A stretch of 64,000 nucleotides of DNA. Source: Enchytraeus crypticus. Taxonomy: Eukaryota > Annelida > Clitellata > Enchytraeida > Enchytraeidae. Below are positions 43,862 to 54,795 of the stretch, one piece after another. A program made the position numbers and the translations under genes. The notes below the pieces were generated by a model, which worked only from the letters and a program-made list of their open reading frames with translations, was not told the origin of the DNA and did not search any database. Position 1 is the first letter of the stretch. Each line of letters opens with the position of its first letter. The stretch lies in contig CAJHZI010000190.1 in NCBI GenBank assembly GCA_905160935.1, positions 465,501-529,500 on the forward strand, written 5' to 3'.

Positions 43862-44221
43862 TGCCCGTGTTGTGTTCCGGTTGTTTAAAGAATAGACCTA
43901 ATGGTGATAGTGCTTTAGTCGACTTCTACGACACGTGCAATCATCAGTTGGTCTATTCTTTAAGCAACCCGAACACAACACGGACAACTCCAATTCCTAG
44001 ATGTTTTTGAAATTTTTATTGGTGATTTAGTCGGCTTCTACGATACATGCAAAGATTTCAAATAACGTCAGAAAGGGCATTCGACATTGGTAAGCGCCTA
44101 TAGGCTCTAGAGATTGCTGCAAATAATTTTAAATGAATGGAAGAGAAATAGGTGATTGAGGAGTAGGTCTATTCGCATCCCGACCCTAGTTAAACGGGAA
44201 TTCAATGGAAAATGATGGTTA
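43862..44221 (+). repeat. SINE S2 copy with inverted second head
   Basis: Starts GCCCGTGTTGTGTTCCGGTT and AAAGAATAGACCTAATGGTG, then at 43926-43990 carries the head again in reverse complement (GGTCTATTCTTTAAGCAACC, CGAACACAACACGGACAA), then continues GCGCCTATAGGCTC and CGACCCTAGTTAAACGGGAA with an ATGATGG end. About 40-bp arms give a strong hairpin. Confidence 0.72.
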
Positions 44222-44244
44222 TGATATAGGAATAGGAGCACATG

Positions 44245-44291
44245 CCTTACAGCCCCCCCCCCCCCCGCTTCCTCTTGCTATGCCACTGAAC
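44245..44291. mobile_element. hAT-type MITE, end fragment
   Basis: A poly-C run followed by GCTTCCTCTTGCTATGCCAC and TGAACC resembles the right end of the MITE at 5.37 kb (CTACGCCACTG). Only one end is present. Confidence 0.5.
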
Positions 44292-44849
44292 CAGCAATCT
44301 GAATTATGAAGCCTATAGCGAATTTGTGGTACCTGGTGCCTCTATAATAATTTTTAAAATTCTGTTTCAACGCCATTGAGACTAAAGAGGTTAGCTACCA
44401 CGCAGCGTATCGATTTGATTATAGTACAATGTGTGCCGTGTTCTACAAACGGATTCGCCCTTTACTCTGATTGGTCCCGCCTACGGTCGGTGCAAAATAT
44501 CGTTGCAAGGTTGAGGTCGTTTGAAGATCAGGTCAGTTAGGTACATTTATTATAATATCAAAATCTACTACTACCAGTCTACCAGTAATTTTTTTTGACC
44601 CGAACGGGTCAGGTGAAAGGTTATATAATGGATCTAACTGCTAACGATTTAAATTTGAAATGGTGACATTGAATGTGATAGATATTGTTGTGATAATTAA
44701 ATCATATATCTCCGTTTTAGGCGTAATTAGGCCTATTCATTGATATGTAGATAGCCTACATGTTTGAGTACGATTTTTACATCAAAATAGCTAAATGCGT
44801 AGAGCTGCAGCTGAAATTGCGAAATTTTGAACGACCGATTCGAAGTGTG
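44292..44849. other. Spacer with a short GC-richer patch
   Basis: No exon found. 44440-44530 is GC-richer and holds GATTGGTCCCGCCTAC (inverted CCAAT box next to a GC-box-like word), so it could be promoter-like. TAGGCCTAT at 44728. Confidence 0.35.
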
Positions 44850-45030
44850 ATGGTCTTGTCAGTCGGACGCTCGGGTAATCAATAATGTATCTTACCGACT
44901 TCGCCACTGGAGCCAGTGGCGATGTCGGTAAGATACTCGATCGCGGATCAATATGTGCGGGGTTCAAATTCTGGGCTCGCCCGTCACTGACATCGCCTTC
45001 GAGTGAGGAAACTGACGTAAACCTTAGCTT
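44850..45030 (+). repeat. SINE S1b copy with long head
   Basis: GGTCTTGTCAGTCGGACGCT, a hairpin formed by ATCTTACCGACTTCGCCACT and its inverse, GCGGGGTTCAAATTCTGGGC (box B), TCGCCCGTCACTGACATCGC, GAGTGAGGAAACTGACGTAA. The most complete S1b here. Confidence 0.72.
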
Positions 45031-45580
45031 TTTATCTTTTTAATGATATATGGGTGATCTAATCGGAGAGTAAAGTTTCTGACATTTGCAGAACCGGTAA
45101 ATGGATAATACAATTAAAAACTGACTACAATTGTCTAAGCATATGCAATTAAAAGTTATAGATATCGTCACGATTAGTCAAGTCATACCCATACTTGACT
45201 CTGTGATAATTTCGATATATAGATCGTTGCGTCAGATTCACGTGTTCTCACGTAGACTCGAGCAATGAATGTCAATGAATAATGAGAGATCATTGCGTGT
45301 GGTCAAACGAAATACAGGATTGAAAATAACTCTGGCTCAAAATCATTGATTGCGTAAAGTTGAAATCATAGTAGTGAAGGCCTAGTTTTATTAGTAGTTG
45401 TTTTTATTATTACCTATTTTTATTACCTATTTTATTATTAATTGTTTTATTATTAACAATATCGTATATATATACATTTCTAGTTGTTGTAGTTTTGTCT
45501 TTAGTAGGCCTATATTTTAATCAGCATGGGGTTACAAGGGAGGTTGATATTTTACCATCTATAGAGATGGTGATGAGAGG
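45031..45580. other. Spacer, nothing recognised
   Basis: AT-rich; ATT-rich low-complexity near 45410-45470; TAGGCCTAT at 45505. Confidence 0.4.
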
Positions 45581-46378
45581 TTAACGAACACATAACTAAA
45601 ACTTCACAAGCATGTTTCTTTTATATACGAGATCTTCGTCGAATACGTCCATATTTGTCACCTGAAACAGCTGCTAAATTGGTGCTGCTCTTGTGCAATC
45701 GAAATTGGACTATTGCAATTCCCTGTTTTTAAATCTCCCTAGCTGTGAGATAAATCGATTGCAGTTCGTTCAGAATTCTCTTGCACGAGCAATTTTTTGT
45801 AGTTCCAAGTACTCATATGTTACGCCCATTTTAAAGTCTTTGCACTGGTTAAAGATTAAAGAGCGTATCATTTACAAACAAGCTTCGTTAACCTATAAGT
45901 CCATCACCATCCCTGGACAAACTTGTATTTCTCACTTGATTAAAGTGAAGCAGCCTGCTGTTACTCGGTCTTCTAAATTAATTACTCTTGTGAGACCTAG
46001 TTTACCTTCGCGCTCTAAGCTATCTAATCGTTCTTTCCAGCATGCTGCACCGCAGATCTGGAATTCTCTTCCATCCAATCTTCATAAATCTTCATTTGAA
46101 GCACATCGGCCTTTGCTTTCCTATGAGCAGTTCCATAAGCAGTTGAAGACCTATCTTTTCCATCTCTCTTTTCCATCCAGTGTCCATGAGCAGCGACCTG
46201 CACCTAAACCTTCTTTTCTTTAATTCTCTTTACTTTGGAGTGATTATCTGGATTTTGGAATTTACACCGTTTTTGGACCTTCTTTTTGCTCGCCGGCTTG
46301 ATTTTGTCTCAATAGTGCTCGATGTTGTCATTGATGACTGTAGCACTGTAATTGTTGTTATTTATATTTATTAGCTAT
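45581..46378 (+). mobile_element. LINE-C copy 3, 3' part only
   Basis: Frame 45693-46223 encodes the region after the reverse transcriptase: SKLDYCNSLFLNLPSCEINR, SLHWLKIKERIIYKQASLTY, QHAAPQIWNSLPSNLHKSSF. It is followed by a complete 3' UTR (TGGATTTTGGAATTTACACC, TCAATAGTGCTCGATGTTGT) and a TTATTTATATTTATTA tail. Defines the 3' end of the family. Confidence 0.9.
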
Positions 46379-46429
46379 ACAATAAAGATTATGCTGAAAC
46401 GGTAACATATCGGTAAAAGATGTCCGATT

Positions 46430-46540
46430 GCGGATCTGTTGATGGTGCAGGGTTCAAAACCTGTACTCGACCCTTCAGTGCGGTCACTGTCGTGCTAGTC
46501 AGACGACAGGAAATTGGTGCTAAATTTGATTTAAATTAAT
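46430..46540 (+). repeat. SINE S1b-like copy
   Basis: TGCGGATCTGTTGATGGTGC, AGGGTTCAAAACCTGTACTC (box B), CGGTCACTGTCGTGCTAGTC, GACAGGAAATTGGTGCTAAA. Confidence 0.6.
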
Positions 46541-48079
46541 AGAACCTAATTTACGATAAACTTGGCAGAATTTAATTGAACCTAATTGATGCTGATGGCA
46601 CTTCATCGATAGGCGCCTGAAGATATTCGAATTTGTCAGCGAATGTAAGACACAATTAATATCCGCTTATGATTGTTTAAACTATAAACAAACAGTTATG
46701 AAAGTTACGTCGTCATGTATAAAATATAACTTATTTGGACGGAGAGTTCTTGAGGGAAGGGTGAGGGGAGTTGGGTGAAAAGTAAATCTTCAGCAGCACA
46801 ATGTGAATAGGGTAAGATAAACTACCGCCTTATTTTGGAGAGAATTTTAGCCCTGAAAATTGTTTGAAAAAAGGGGCGATAGTTCAACAGAATTAAATAG
46901 GGCGGGGTGGTCGTCAAGAAGAGTTTGGGTGCCAAAAAGCCTGACAATGACGATGACACTTCGCACAGTATTTATCCGAAGACGTCCCTGATATTGCCTA
47001 CAAATGAAAACACGGACGCCACATATCTGCTATACTCGTTAAAGTATGAAACAACTTCTAATTTGATTTATCATATTTACATTCGGCATGATATAATACG
47101 ATATCCACATAATACCATATTTCGATCAAGATCTTATAGGCATGCTTAAAAATTAAAATATTCACAATTCATTGTAATAAAACCAAATTTCAATTGTAAC
47201 CATGAGTAAGCTTTCTTTAAAATTATTATAAAAATGCGTGAATCCGCATCTTTGTGCCTAACACGAAATTAACCAAACGAATACATTTGCTTGAAGGCTA
47301 CATTGGCGAAACGCTTTCCACCAATGTAGTCCTTTGAATACACTACTTACATGTATATATCCCTGATCCACAAAAATTGATATACATGTGTACATGTATC
47401 TACAATATCCTCATAATATGCCTGCATAAATAGAGCTGCGAATACGAATGATATTAATCTTTCCAATCATTTGAATTATTTTACTTAGGCTTAAATATTC
47501 TATTTTTGGCGAATACGGTTTTATATTTACACGAGACTGGATACAACAGACAAATTTACATACAAATTTATTCAATACAAAAAATAAATGCCCCTACATC
47601 TTTAAATATTTTTGACATTCTTAAAAGAATGCACCGATAGCACTTAATCATTAGGATTGCGATTAATTTTGTACTTGTTTCTCATTCTCCTAGTTATCTG
47701 GTAAATTAACAGCATGCTTAAAATAATGCTAAAATTCTTGACAATCTAAAAATCTTTTTAAAATGTTGTAGAATTATCCTACTAAAAAACTTGAGAATTT
47801 AAATTTTTTCTAAAATACCTTGATAAATACTTTACCATAAAAATTATTTAAAATTATAATTATAATGTCTAGTCTAAAACTGATAAAATATATTAAATGC
47901 CAACATTTGCATTCTGAACAATACAGCGGCTCCTGCAAATGCTTGCATTCCCTGAAGCTGGTCTTGAATTATGTAAAAATTCCATTGGAAATAAAATGGC
48001 GTAAATTGCTTTTACCCCCTACCCACCTCGCTTCTAGAAATTACTAGCCCTGCTCACAGTACGCCAATGACTGTTTATT
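46541..48079. other. Spacer, no gene seen
   Basis: AT-rich; a trace of S1a (GAAGACGTCCCTGATATTGC then ACACGGACGCC) at about 46978-47022. TTTATT at 48072-48077 is AATAAA on the minus strand, right after the homeodomain gene's stop codon, and is its likely polyadenylation signal or lies just before it. Confidence 0.45.
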
Positions 48080-51000
48080 TCAAACATTTCCCCTACTCTC
48101 ATATGTTTCGCTCGACGCATCCTTCTCTTTCATTTCAGATTTTAAACTATATTGGCCAGTATCACCAGGCGAAATAAATCTCCTTCTTTCTCTCCATCTT
48201 TTGTTGCCGAACCAGGACGTAACCTGTTCTACTGAAATTCCGCCAGAATTTGCAAGGTGAAGCTTCTCCAAGTACGATGGATACGGATGATGTGAATTCA
48301 TGTTAAACCATTCCGTCATTAAGTAGATGGAAAGTGGTGTAAGAGCTCGATGCGGTTCTTTGCTTTGACCTTGAGAATTAGATTTACAGTCATGATTTGT
48401 ATTCGGATTGATATTTGGTTGAGTATCAACTTTAGCATTGGGATTATTACAAGATTCGGAACTAGTATTAACACGTCTGTTACAATCTGCAATAAGATTA
48501 TCATTTCTATTAGGATAAGCACTTCCATTTGGATCAGCAATTCTATTAGGATCAGCAATTCTATTAGGATCAGCGCTTCCATTTGGATCAGCACTTCTAT
48601 TAGGATCAGAACTTCTATTAGGATCAGAATTTCTATTAGGATCAGCAATTCTATTAGGATCAGCACTTCTATTAGGATCAACACTTCTATTAGGATCAGC
48701 AATTCTATTAGGATCAGCAATTCTATTAGGATCAGCAATTCTATTAGGATCAGCAATTCTATTAGGATCAGCACTTCTATTAGGATCAGCACTTCTATTA
48801 GGATCAGCAATTCTATTAGGATCAGCAATTCTATTAGGATCAGCACTTCTATTTGGATCATAACTCCTATTAGGATCCGCACTACGGTTTGTATTTCTAT
48901 AAGGATTTGCACTAGAATTAACACTTATATAAGAATCAGCAATAGGATTATCACATCTATTACGATTAACACTTTTTATATAAGAATCAGCAATAGAGTT
49001 AGCACTTCTACACGTATAGGGATTAGCACTTATATTAATGTGAGTGTTAGTATTAGAGAATATCTTAGGATTATTGCTGCTTAGATTAGGATCTGCACTA
49101 GGATTAGCTCTTCTATTAGGATCCACACAAGGATTAGCACTTCTATTATGATCCACACAAGGATTAGCACTTCTATTATGATCCACACAAGGATTAGCAC
49201 TTCTATTAGGATTCACACTAGGACTAGCACTTATATAAGGATCCACACAAGGATTAGCACTTACATTAGGATTCACACTAGGACTAGCACTTATATTAGG
49301 ATTCACAAAATGATTAGCACTTCTATTAGGATCAACGACATGATTAGCACTTATATTAGTATCAACACAAGGATTAGCACCTCTATTGGGTTTAGCATTA
49401 GGATCAGGAACAGGGCCAGCTTTAGGATTATCACTTACACTTTGAACCATTTTCACTGGTGCCCCTATTGGTGGCGACTGGTGTTCTAGTAACGATAATC
49501 TATAATCATTTTGTAGAGGCTGAATAAATGACTTAACCTCTGGCAAACTATTTGTCGACTGAGTTCTTAGTGGATTCGGTGAGATCAAAGCTGGATTTAT
49601 ACTGGCGATATAATTTCCACAAGGATAACTTAGAATATTTGATGATGCTCTTCCCCGACTTCGTCTCATCCGAGGTCCGAATGGAGTCGATGAAAGCGGA
49701 GCATAATCTGACTTTGGAACACAAGTTAACGGCGGGGAAAAATGGAATTTCGGCTTTTTGTGTCTAGGCCTAACAATTTCTGCATTTACGGCAAGTAATG
49801 CTGACTCAGGAAGCGATGAAGTTTGAAGTTGTTGAAAGCAGTTTGATGCGGCTTGAAACGGTTGGAAGCGGTGTGATGCTGTTTGAAGTGGTAGATTTTG
49901 ATAAATTGTATGATTTGCAGTAGGAACTATTGCAATTCGGTCGTCAATTCTGTTGCCTTCATTTCGCTTTCCAGCAGGGGCAACTCCACTTTTCTTTCCA
50001 GCAGGCATAGTAGATGAACGACTAAATGTAAGAGATGAATTTGACAGCATGTCACCAAATCTTTGAAGCGGATTTTGACTTAGAATATCATTTTGTATTA
50101 ACATATTTCCATAAAATTCACTCGCTTTCATTTCTAGAAATCTATAATCTGTTGATTTTCTCCTATAACTTTGATATTTCCAGCTGTCCGGAACTCTGCT
50201 AAAAGCAGGAACATTCTGATGAGGAAAACTTTGCATTTGATGAGGAATTTGTGCTTGACAGAAAGGCCACTCTGAAGCTTTTCGATAAGACCTTTTCTTC
50301 TTACTTGCGACGACTTCACGAATGTTAGATGATTTGTCAACTTTAGGAGAACGGTCTTGAACGCTTTCTGAAGAGTTCTGAACGTCTGCTGAACGGTTCT
50401 GAACGCTTGTTGAACGGTTCTGAACGTCTTCTGAACTGTCCCGAACGCTTGCCGAAGAGTTCTGAACGTCTGTTGAACGGTTCTGAACGTTTGCAGAAGG
50501 GTTATGAACGCTTGTTGAACGGTTCTGAAAGATTGCTGAACGGTTCTCATCGGAAGATGGCAGTGAAGGTACTTTGAATTCATTTGATCTCTTGTTGGCA
50601 GCTGGTTCTAAATCTTCTCTGTATTTGACCGAAGGTGCACTGTGAACCTCGCCGCCAAGTTTTTCGGTTGCTGATATTTCACTATTTCCTTGCTTTCCTG
50701 TTGCATTTTCCGAATTCATGTGGATATTTGATGCATCTTTCCCGTCCCAAGGTTGCCAAATTTGCGAGGATTGCATATAATTCTCACTTATTCTCACGTA
50801 CGGACACTTAAATACCAATCGATTTTCGTCTGTAGCAAAATTATCTTTGACATTTGGGCTACAATTAGTTTGTAGATCTAGTGCAAGTGCAACCAACTTT
50901 CTATAATTTTGGTTTTCCTTGTCATCGTCAGTTATCTTTTTAATCTTTCCAAATCTTCGATCGATCTTATCATGTTTAGACGATTCAGAATGTATCTTAA

Positions 51001-51606
51001 TTTTCAATTCGTTTACGACAGCTCTTTCGGTACTAAGAGTTGAATGAGTAGCGCTTGATCTTACCTCAGAGTCTGTCAGCATTCTGCGATCCAACGTAAC
51101 AACCGTATCAACACCATCTCTTAGACCTTTCTCATCTGAGTAGGCTACGCATTTCGACTGATCCTTGAGAATCTGGGTTGAACTCTTCTTTTGCAACCAA
51201 TTCGCGAATTTTGATTGGTCATAGGGGTAGTCAGTTGACGATACGCATTCCTCTTCGTTCTGGTTCTCCAATTCAAACTGAGGCAACATTTCAATGATTT
51301 TGGAATCTTCCAGATCAATCGCAGCATCGCTGATGTCACTATATATAAGATCACCGAGAAAACTCGGATCATCGTTCTGACCAAATCCATCGTCGGATCT
51401 GGAATAATCCAATTCGCAGTCGGATTCTTCAGCAACCGGGTGACAGGATTTGACTTCCGATGCTGAAGGTGGCACGGAGAGAGGCTGAGTGTTAATTTTA
51501 CTCTCTTTTTCACTTTGAAGGTTATATTCTGGTAGTTTAGTCTGGATTTGAGATGATCGTGCTATATTTGTTCCCTCGGTTGCTTTTGGAGTCTTCCTGT
51601 AGACTT
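48080..51606 (-). CDS. PBC-like TALE homeodomain protein, exon 2 (C-terminal 1174 residues)
   Basis: Acceptor TTTTTGCAG; completes the phase-1 codon from exon 1 and runs 1174 codons to TAA. The C-terminus holds a homeodomain (about 48179-48367): LTPLSIYLMTEWFNMNSHHP, YPSYLEKLHLANSGGISVEQ, VTSWFGNKRWRERRR. HHPYPS is the three-residue loop extension of TALE proteins; W48, F49, N51 and R53 are present, and Gly at position 50 (WFGNKR) is the PBC/PBX state, not the WFINAR of MEIS, PKNOX or TGIF. No PBC-A/B domain was recognised. The rest is Ser/Asn-rich and disordered, with three repeat blocks: VQNRSTS (7 aa), SANPCVDHNR (10 aa) and ADPNRS (6 aa). Likely a nuclear DNA-binding protein; targets and partners unknown. 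Confidence 0.88.
48508..48905 (-). repeat. 18-bp coding minisatellite (6-aa repeat)
   Basis: Units of ATTAGGATCAGCAATTCT on the + strand encode ADPNRI/ADPNRS about 20 times. Because the unit is a multiple of three it also stays open in other frames, giving false open frames on both strands. Confidence 0.95.
49085..49405 (-). repeat. 30-bp coding minisatellite (10-aa repeat)
   Basis: Units like ACACAAGGATTAGCACTTCT plus ATTATGATCC on the + strand encode SANPCVDHNR-type repeats, about ten, more diverged than the 18-bp block. Confidence 0.93.
50345..50545 (-). repeat. 21-bp coding minisatellite (7-aa repeat)
   Basis: GTTCTGAACGCTTGTTGAAC-type units encode VQNRSTS, VQNRSAD and VQNSSES variants, about nine, in the middle of the homeodomain protein. 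Confidence 0.93.
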
Positions 51607-51837
51607 CTGCAAAAACAGAAATAATCATCAGTTAATATTATTGAAATTTAATGTCACGACCTGCAACTAATAGTTATATTTGATGATAGTGAAAAGCACT
51701 TTCATATCCAATAAACTACTACATGAAAATTTAGACATTTTTCCAGATTGGAGTTTTAAATATTTTAATTCAAATACATGAATAATACACAATAATTATT
51801 TTTAATATAACTCGCAATTACCGTGTTGTTATTATTT

Positions 51838-52062
51838 TATCCGTGTTGTGTTCGGGTTGCTGATACCAATCATTTGCTGTTCGTGTCGTAAAAGGCGACA
51901 AAACACTAAGAGCCAAACCACAAGTCAGAAATAGTATCTGGTTGGTGAGCGCCTAGGCTTCAAAAATTGCTACATAAATTATATAAATGGAAAAGATTTC
52001 GACCTAATTCTTATCTCGACACTAATTAAATTGTGATTCAAGGGAAGAGGATGATGATGATG
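51838..52062 (+). repeat. SINE S2 copy (LINE-B tail), in homeodomain gene intron
   Basis: CCGTGTTGTGTTCGGGTTGC, TTCGTGTCGTAAAAGGCGAC, TGGTTGGTGAGCGCCTAGGC, then a LINE-B-like end GACACTAATTAAATTGTGAT, TCAAGGGAAGAGGATGATGA with GATGATG repeats. Full length, about 225 bp. Confidence 0.78.
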
Positions 52063-52087
52063 ATGAATCCTTATTTATATAATATAG

Positions 52088-52091
<4 letters not shown>

Positions 52092-52137
<46 letters not shown>
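52092..52137. repeat. (TA)n microsatellite
   Basis: Pure TA run. Confidence 0.95.
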
Positions 52138-52140
<3 letters not shown>

Positions 52141-52449
52141 TAGATAAGTTAGGATTTTATTAATACGTTGAATATCTACTAAGTACATGTACATGTACCA
52201 CCATCATGAAATACACTATAACACCGTTCTTAAAGTCATCTTTCGATAGCAAAGTGATCACTAAGCCTATATTATTAATATTTTTTATTTTTATATTTTA
52301 TTAATTATATTATTTACAAATACAAAAATGAATACAAGATGTCAAAAATATATTTTGTCAAGCAGTAAATCTGATATGAAGTCTGATCATTGATGAAAAT
52401 GGCATCAATAGCGAATTAGGAAATAGACGTCAACCTCATAGTACTACCG

Positions 52450-52920
52450 CTATTATAATTCCATTCCCGTGTTGTTTTCGGTAAGCTGACGAATAGACAA
52501 GACGTAAATTAAACGTTTCGTAAGAGGCAACTGAGAAAGAACCTGGAAAGGCAACGGGATAATAATAATAATAACAATTAGAGTGCTACAATCATCAATG
52601 ACAACATCGAACACTATTGAGACAAAATCAAGCCGGCGAGCAAAATGAAGGTCCAAAAACGGTGCAAACTCCAAAATCCAGATAGTCAGTCCAAAGAAAA
52701 CTACATCAGATGCCATATATTGTCCAAAGTTGCATGACACTGTACACATTAAGGAGTGGCTAATGGACAGTACTTTGTGAAGGGATTAACGCGCGTTAAT
52801 GGATGGAGCGTTGTTTATGGAGCGTGAAAGCAGCACGAGAGTAGGAATATGTACCATGGACCAGCCACTCTCAGAACACTGGAGAGAGAAAATTCTATTG
52901 GCAGTACGCGGACTGTGTGT
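52450..52920 (+). repeat. SINE S3 copy interrupted by LINE-C
   Basis: Head CCCGTGTTGTTTTCGGTAAG, GAATAGACAAGACG, TTTCGTAAGAGGCAACTGAG, AACCTGGAAAGGCAACGGGA; then an insertion of LINE-C 3' end (52560-52700, minus strand); then the rest of S3: TTGTGAAGGGATTAAC, GCGTGAAAGCAGCACGAGAG, ATATGTACCATGGACCAGCC. It lies in the intron of the homeodomain gene. Confidence 0.75.
52560..52700 (-). mobile_element. LINE-C 3' UTR fragment nested in SINE S3
   Basis: AATAATAATAACAATTAGAG, CATCAATGACAACATCGAAC, CAAGCCGGCGAGCAAAATGA, CAGTCCAAAG: the last ~140 bp of LINE-C, beginning with its AAT/AAC-rich tail. Confidence 0.82.
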
Positions 52921-53158
52921 TATTAGACACAGTCGCCATTAATTACAGAACTGCTACACTTTCAAACAAATTTCAGTTCAACAATTATCATACAATTCTG
53001 ATTTAATTAACTTTTTCTCTCATGGTGATATAGAGTGATTTCGTTAACCTATAAATGACAAAAGTTAATAATTTTTAGTAATTAGTAATTTCTTATTAAT
53101 TAATTAATTATTTTCATTAACTTATTAACCGATCAACGGAACAAGATACTCGACTTAC

Positions 53159-54026
53159 TCTGACAAGGAGTTGACGTTGTTTTCATTGTGGAAGCGGAAG
53201 TATCTGCATTTCTAGTAAATTTGGAATCCGTCTGTTTAGAAATTGAAGCACCACTAGTTGTAGTTCGAACGGTAGCCGTTGAGCTTCCACATCCAGTTAC
53301 CAAACAACTGGAAGCGGCTTCCAGGAGAGATCTATTCATCACCTGTGGAGATGGAGTAACGCTAGATACGCGCAGTTCATCGAAACCCGAATCTTTCTCT
53401 GAGTAGTTGCTCATAGTACTGTCCGGTCTACTGCCTGTTCCACCACCACCCGATTCCTCAGAGTTCCATCTTGGGCACGCCATGGCGTCGTGCGCAGAGT
53501 AACCTTGACAGATCTCATCAGTGGCCTTGGACGTCACCAACAAAGTATGCAAATGCGGCATAGATTTCGTAATTGATGACGTGATTATTGACGTCACTCG
53601 GTTGTATGGGTTTTGATTTTCCATCAAATGAAAAATATTGTTTTTCGTGGGCGACGTAAAATTAGGTAAATTTGCTTTTTGCTTTTCAATTAACCAGTCA
53701 ACTCTATCCAGGATAACTTCTAGAAATTGCTTCTCTTCAGCTAGGAGTCTCGAAATTGATTGTAACAGGCAAAATTTTGGTCCGCTGTGTGCTGGTAGAG
53801 CTACCTTCTCCTGAGCTGTTAAATCTTGTGATTCCTCGATAGAGTTATTTGGACCGTCTTCTTCTTTTGGTTTGTTTGATCTTGTATGGCCTTTGTTATC
53901 TAGAACTTCGCACGATGAAGGAGTATTTGTTGTTCGCTTTTGTTGATGTTTAATAGAAGTATAATTCGTTTCTTCGATATTAGCTAACTCGGTTGTAGAT
54001 AATTTCAGTTTAGACAAGTTATCCAT
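53159..54026 (-). CDS. PBC-like TALE homeodomain protein, exon 1
   Basis: Begins ATGGATAACTTG (MDNLSKLKLSTTELANIEET) and ends TGT CAG A|GTAAGT in phase 1, joined to exon 2 (K V Y R K). 289 residues plus one base; the full protein is about 1464 residues. No known domain: Ser/Thr-rich and hydrophilic, with one amphipathic stretch CLLQSISRLLAEEKQFLEVI then LDRVDWLIEKQK (about residues 92-123) that could form a helix or coiled coil, and a GGGG run. It shows no PBC-A homology that I can see. The exon is placed by strong donor and acceptor signals and frame continuity; without transcripts the join is an inference. Confidence 0.72.
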
Positions 54027-54477
54027 TTGATATTAAATTAAACACTTCTAGCGTGGCGGTTCCGATGTGCATTAGAATAAAATTCGTTTACTTTCTACAA
54101 AATTTCATTGTAAGTTGCAACAAATTTAATAGACATAGTCTAAAATACTGTCAGTATTTAGCATATATCATCAATCCAACACAGACATTAACGCCATCAT
54201 TAAAACGTCGATCATATGGTGGTGAAATGACTTTCTTCTGGAGAGAAAGTGTGCCTTTATGATAGATTAATTCAACTACCATTATTAAAAGTTACGGAAA
54301 AACATTATAGGAAATTAAGGGAAGAGTATGAGAAACTTTTAGATTAGATTTTCTGTGTTTTTGTCAACGGCGGGCCTACAGGTTTTTATGACCATTTTTG
54401 GTGTTCTTACTAAATAAATATTAAATAAAACATGAACATACTGTTAAGGATTCAATTTGTTTATCAGCTGCCTCAAG
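54027..54477. other. 5' flank of the homeodomain gene
   Basis: Likely promoter and 5' leader of the minus-strand homeodomain gene. No TATA box or CpG-rich patch stands out. Confidence 0.35.
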
Positions 54478-54795
54478 TAGGCTCCGCAACTTCTTCAAAT
54501 GAAACTAAATAATATGCCGAAAATTGCAGCTCAATTAGTGCTAATTTTGCTGAGAGTCCCACAATTGGAGCTCACTCCATTTGGTACGTATTGCGTACCA
54601 ATACCAAAATATGCGGAGTCAACTTGGCGTTTTTTCAAATTTGGTACCCGATAAGAAGTATCAAACGGAGCGGGTTGTAATTATTGTGGGAATAATGTTA
54701 AAAAGCAAAAATTAGCATTAATGGAGCTCTAATGGTTAGCATAGGATTCAAATTCGAATGTGAAAGTTGCGGAGCCAGCGTCAGGTTAGCTCCGC
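54478..54795. mobile_element. Fold-back element (MITE-like)
   Basis: GGCTCCGCAACTTCTTCAAA at the left is matched by GAATGTGAAAGTTGCGGAGCC-type sequence at the right, and inner words pair too: GTGCTAATTTTGCTGA with AAAAATTAGCATTAATGG, CCCACAATT with AATTATTGTGGG, TTTGGTAC with GATACTTC-side sequence. About 320 bp, no coding capacity. Target duplication not identified. Confidence 0.7.

Noticed and set aside
48350-49489. Long + strand open frames with Ile/Ser/Arg repeats, and a 201-codon minus frame
   Set aside because: Shadows of the coding minisatellites of the homeodomain gene; unit lengths are multiples of three so several frames stay open.
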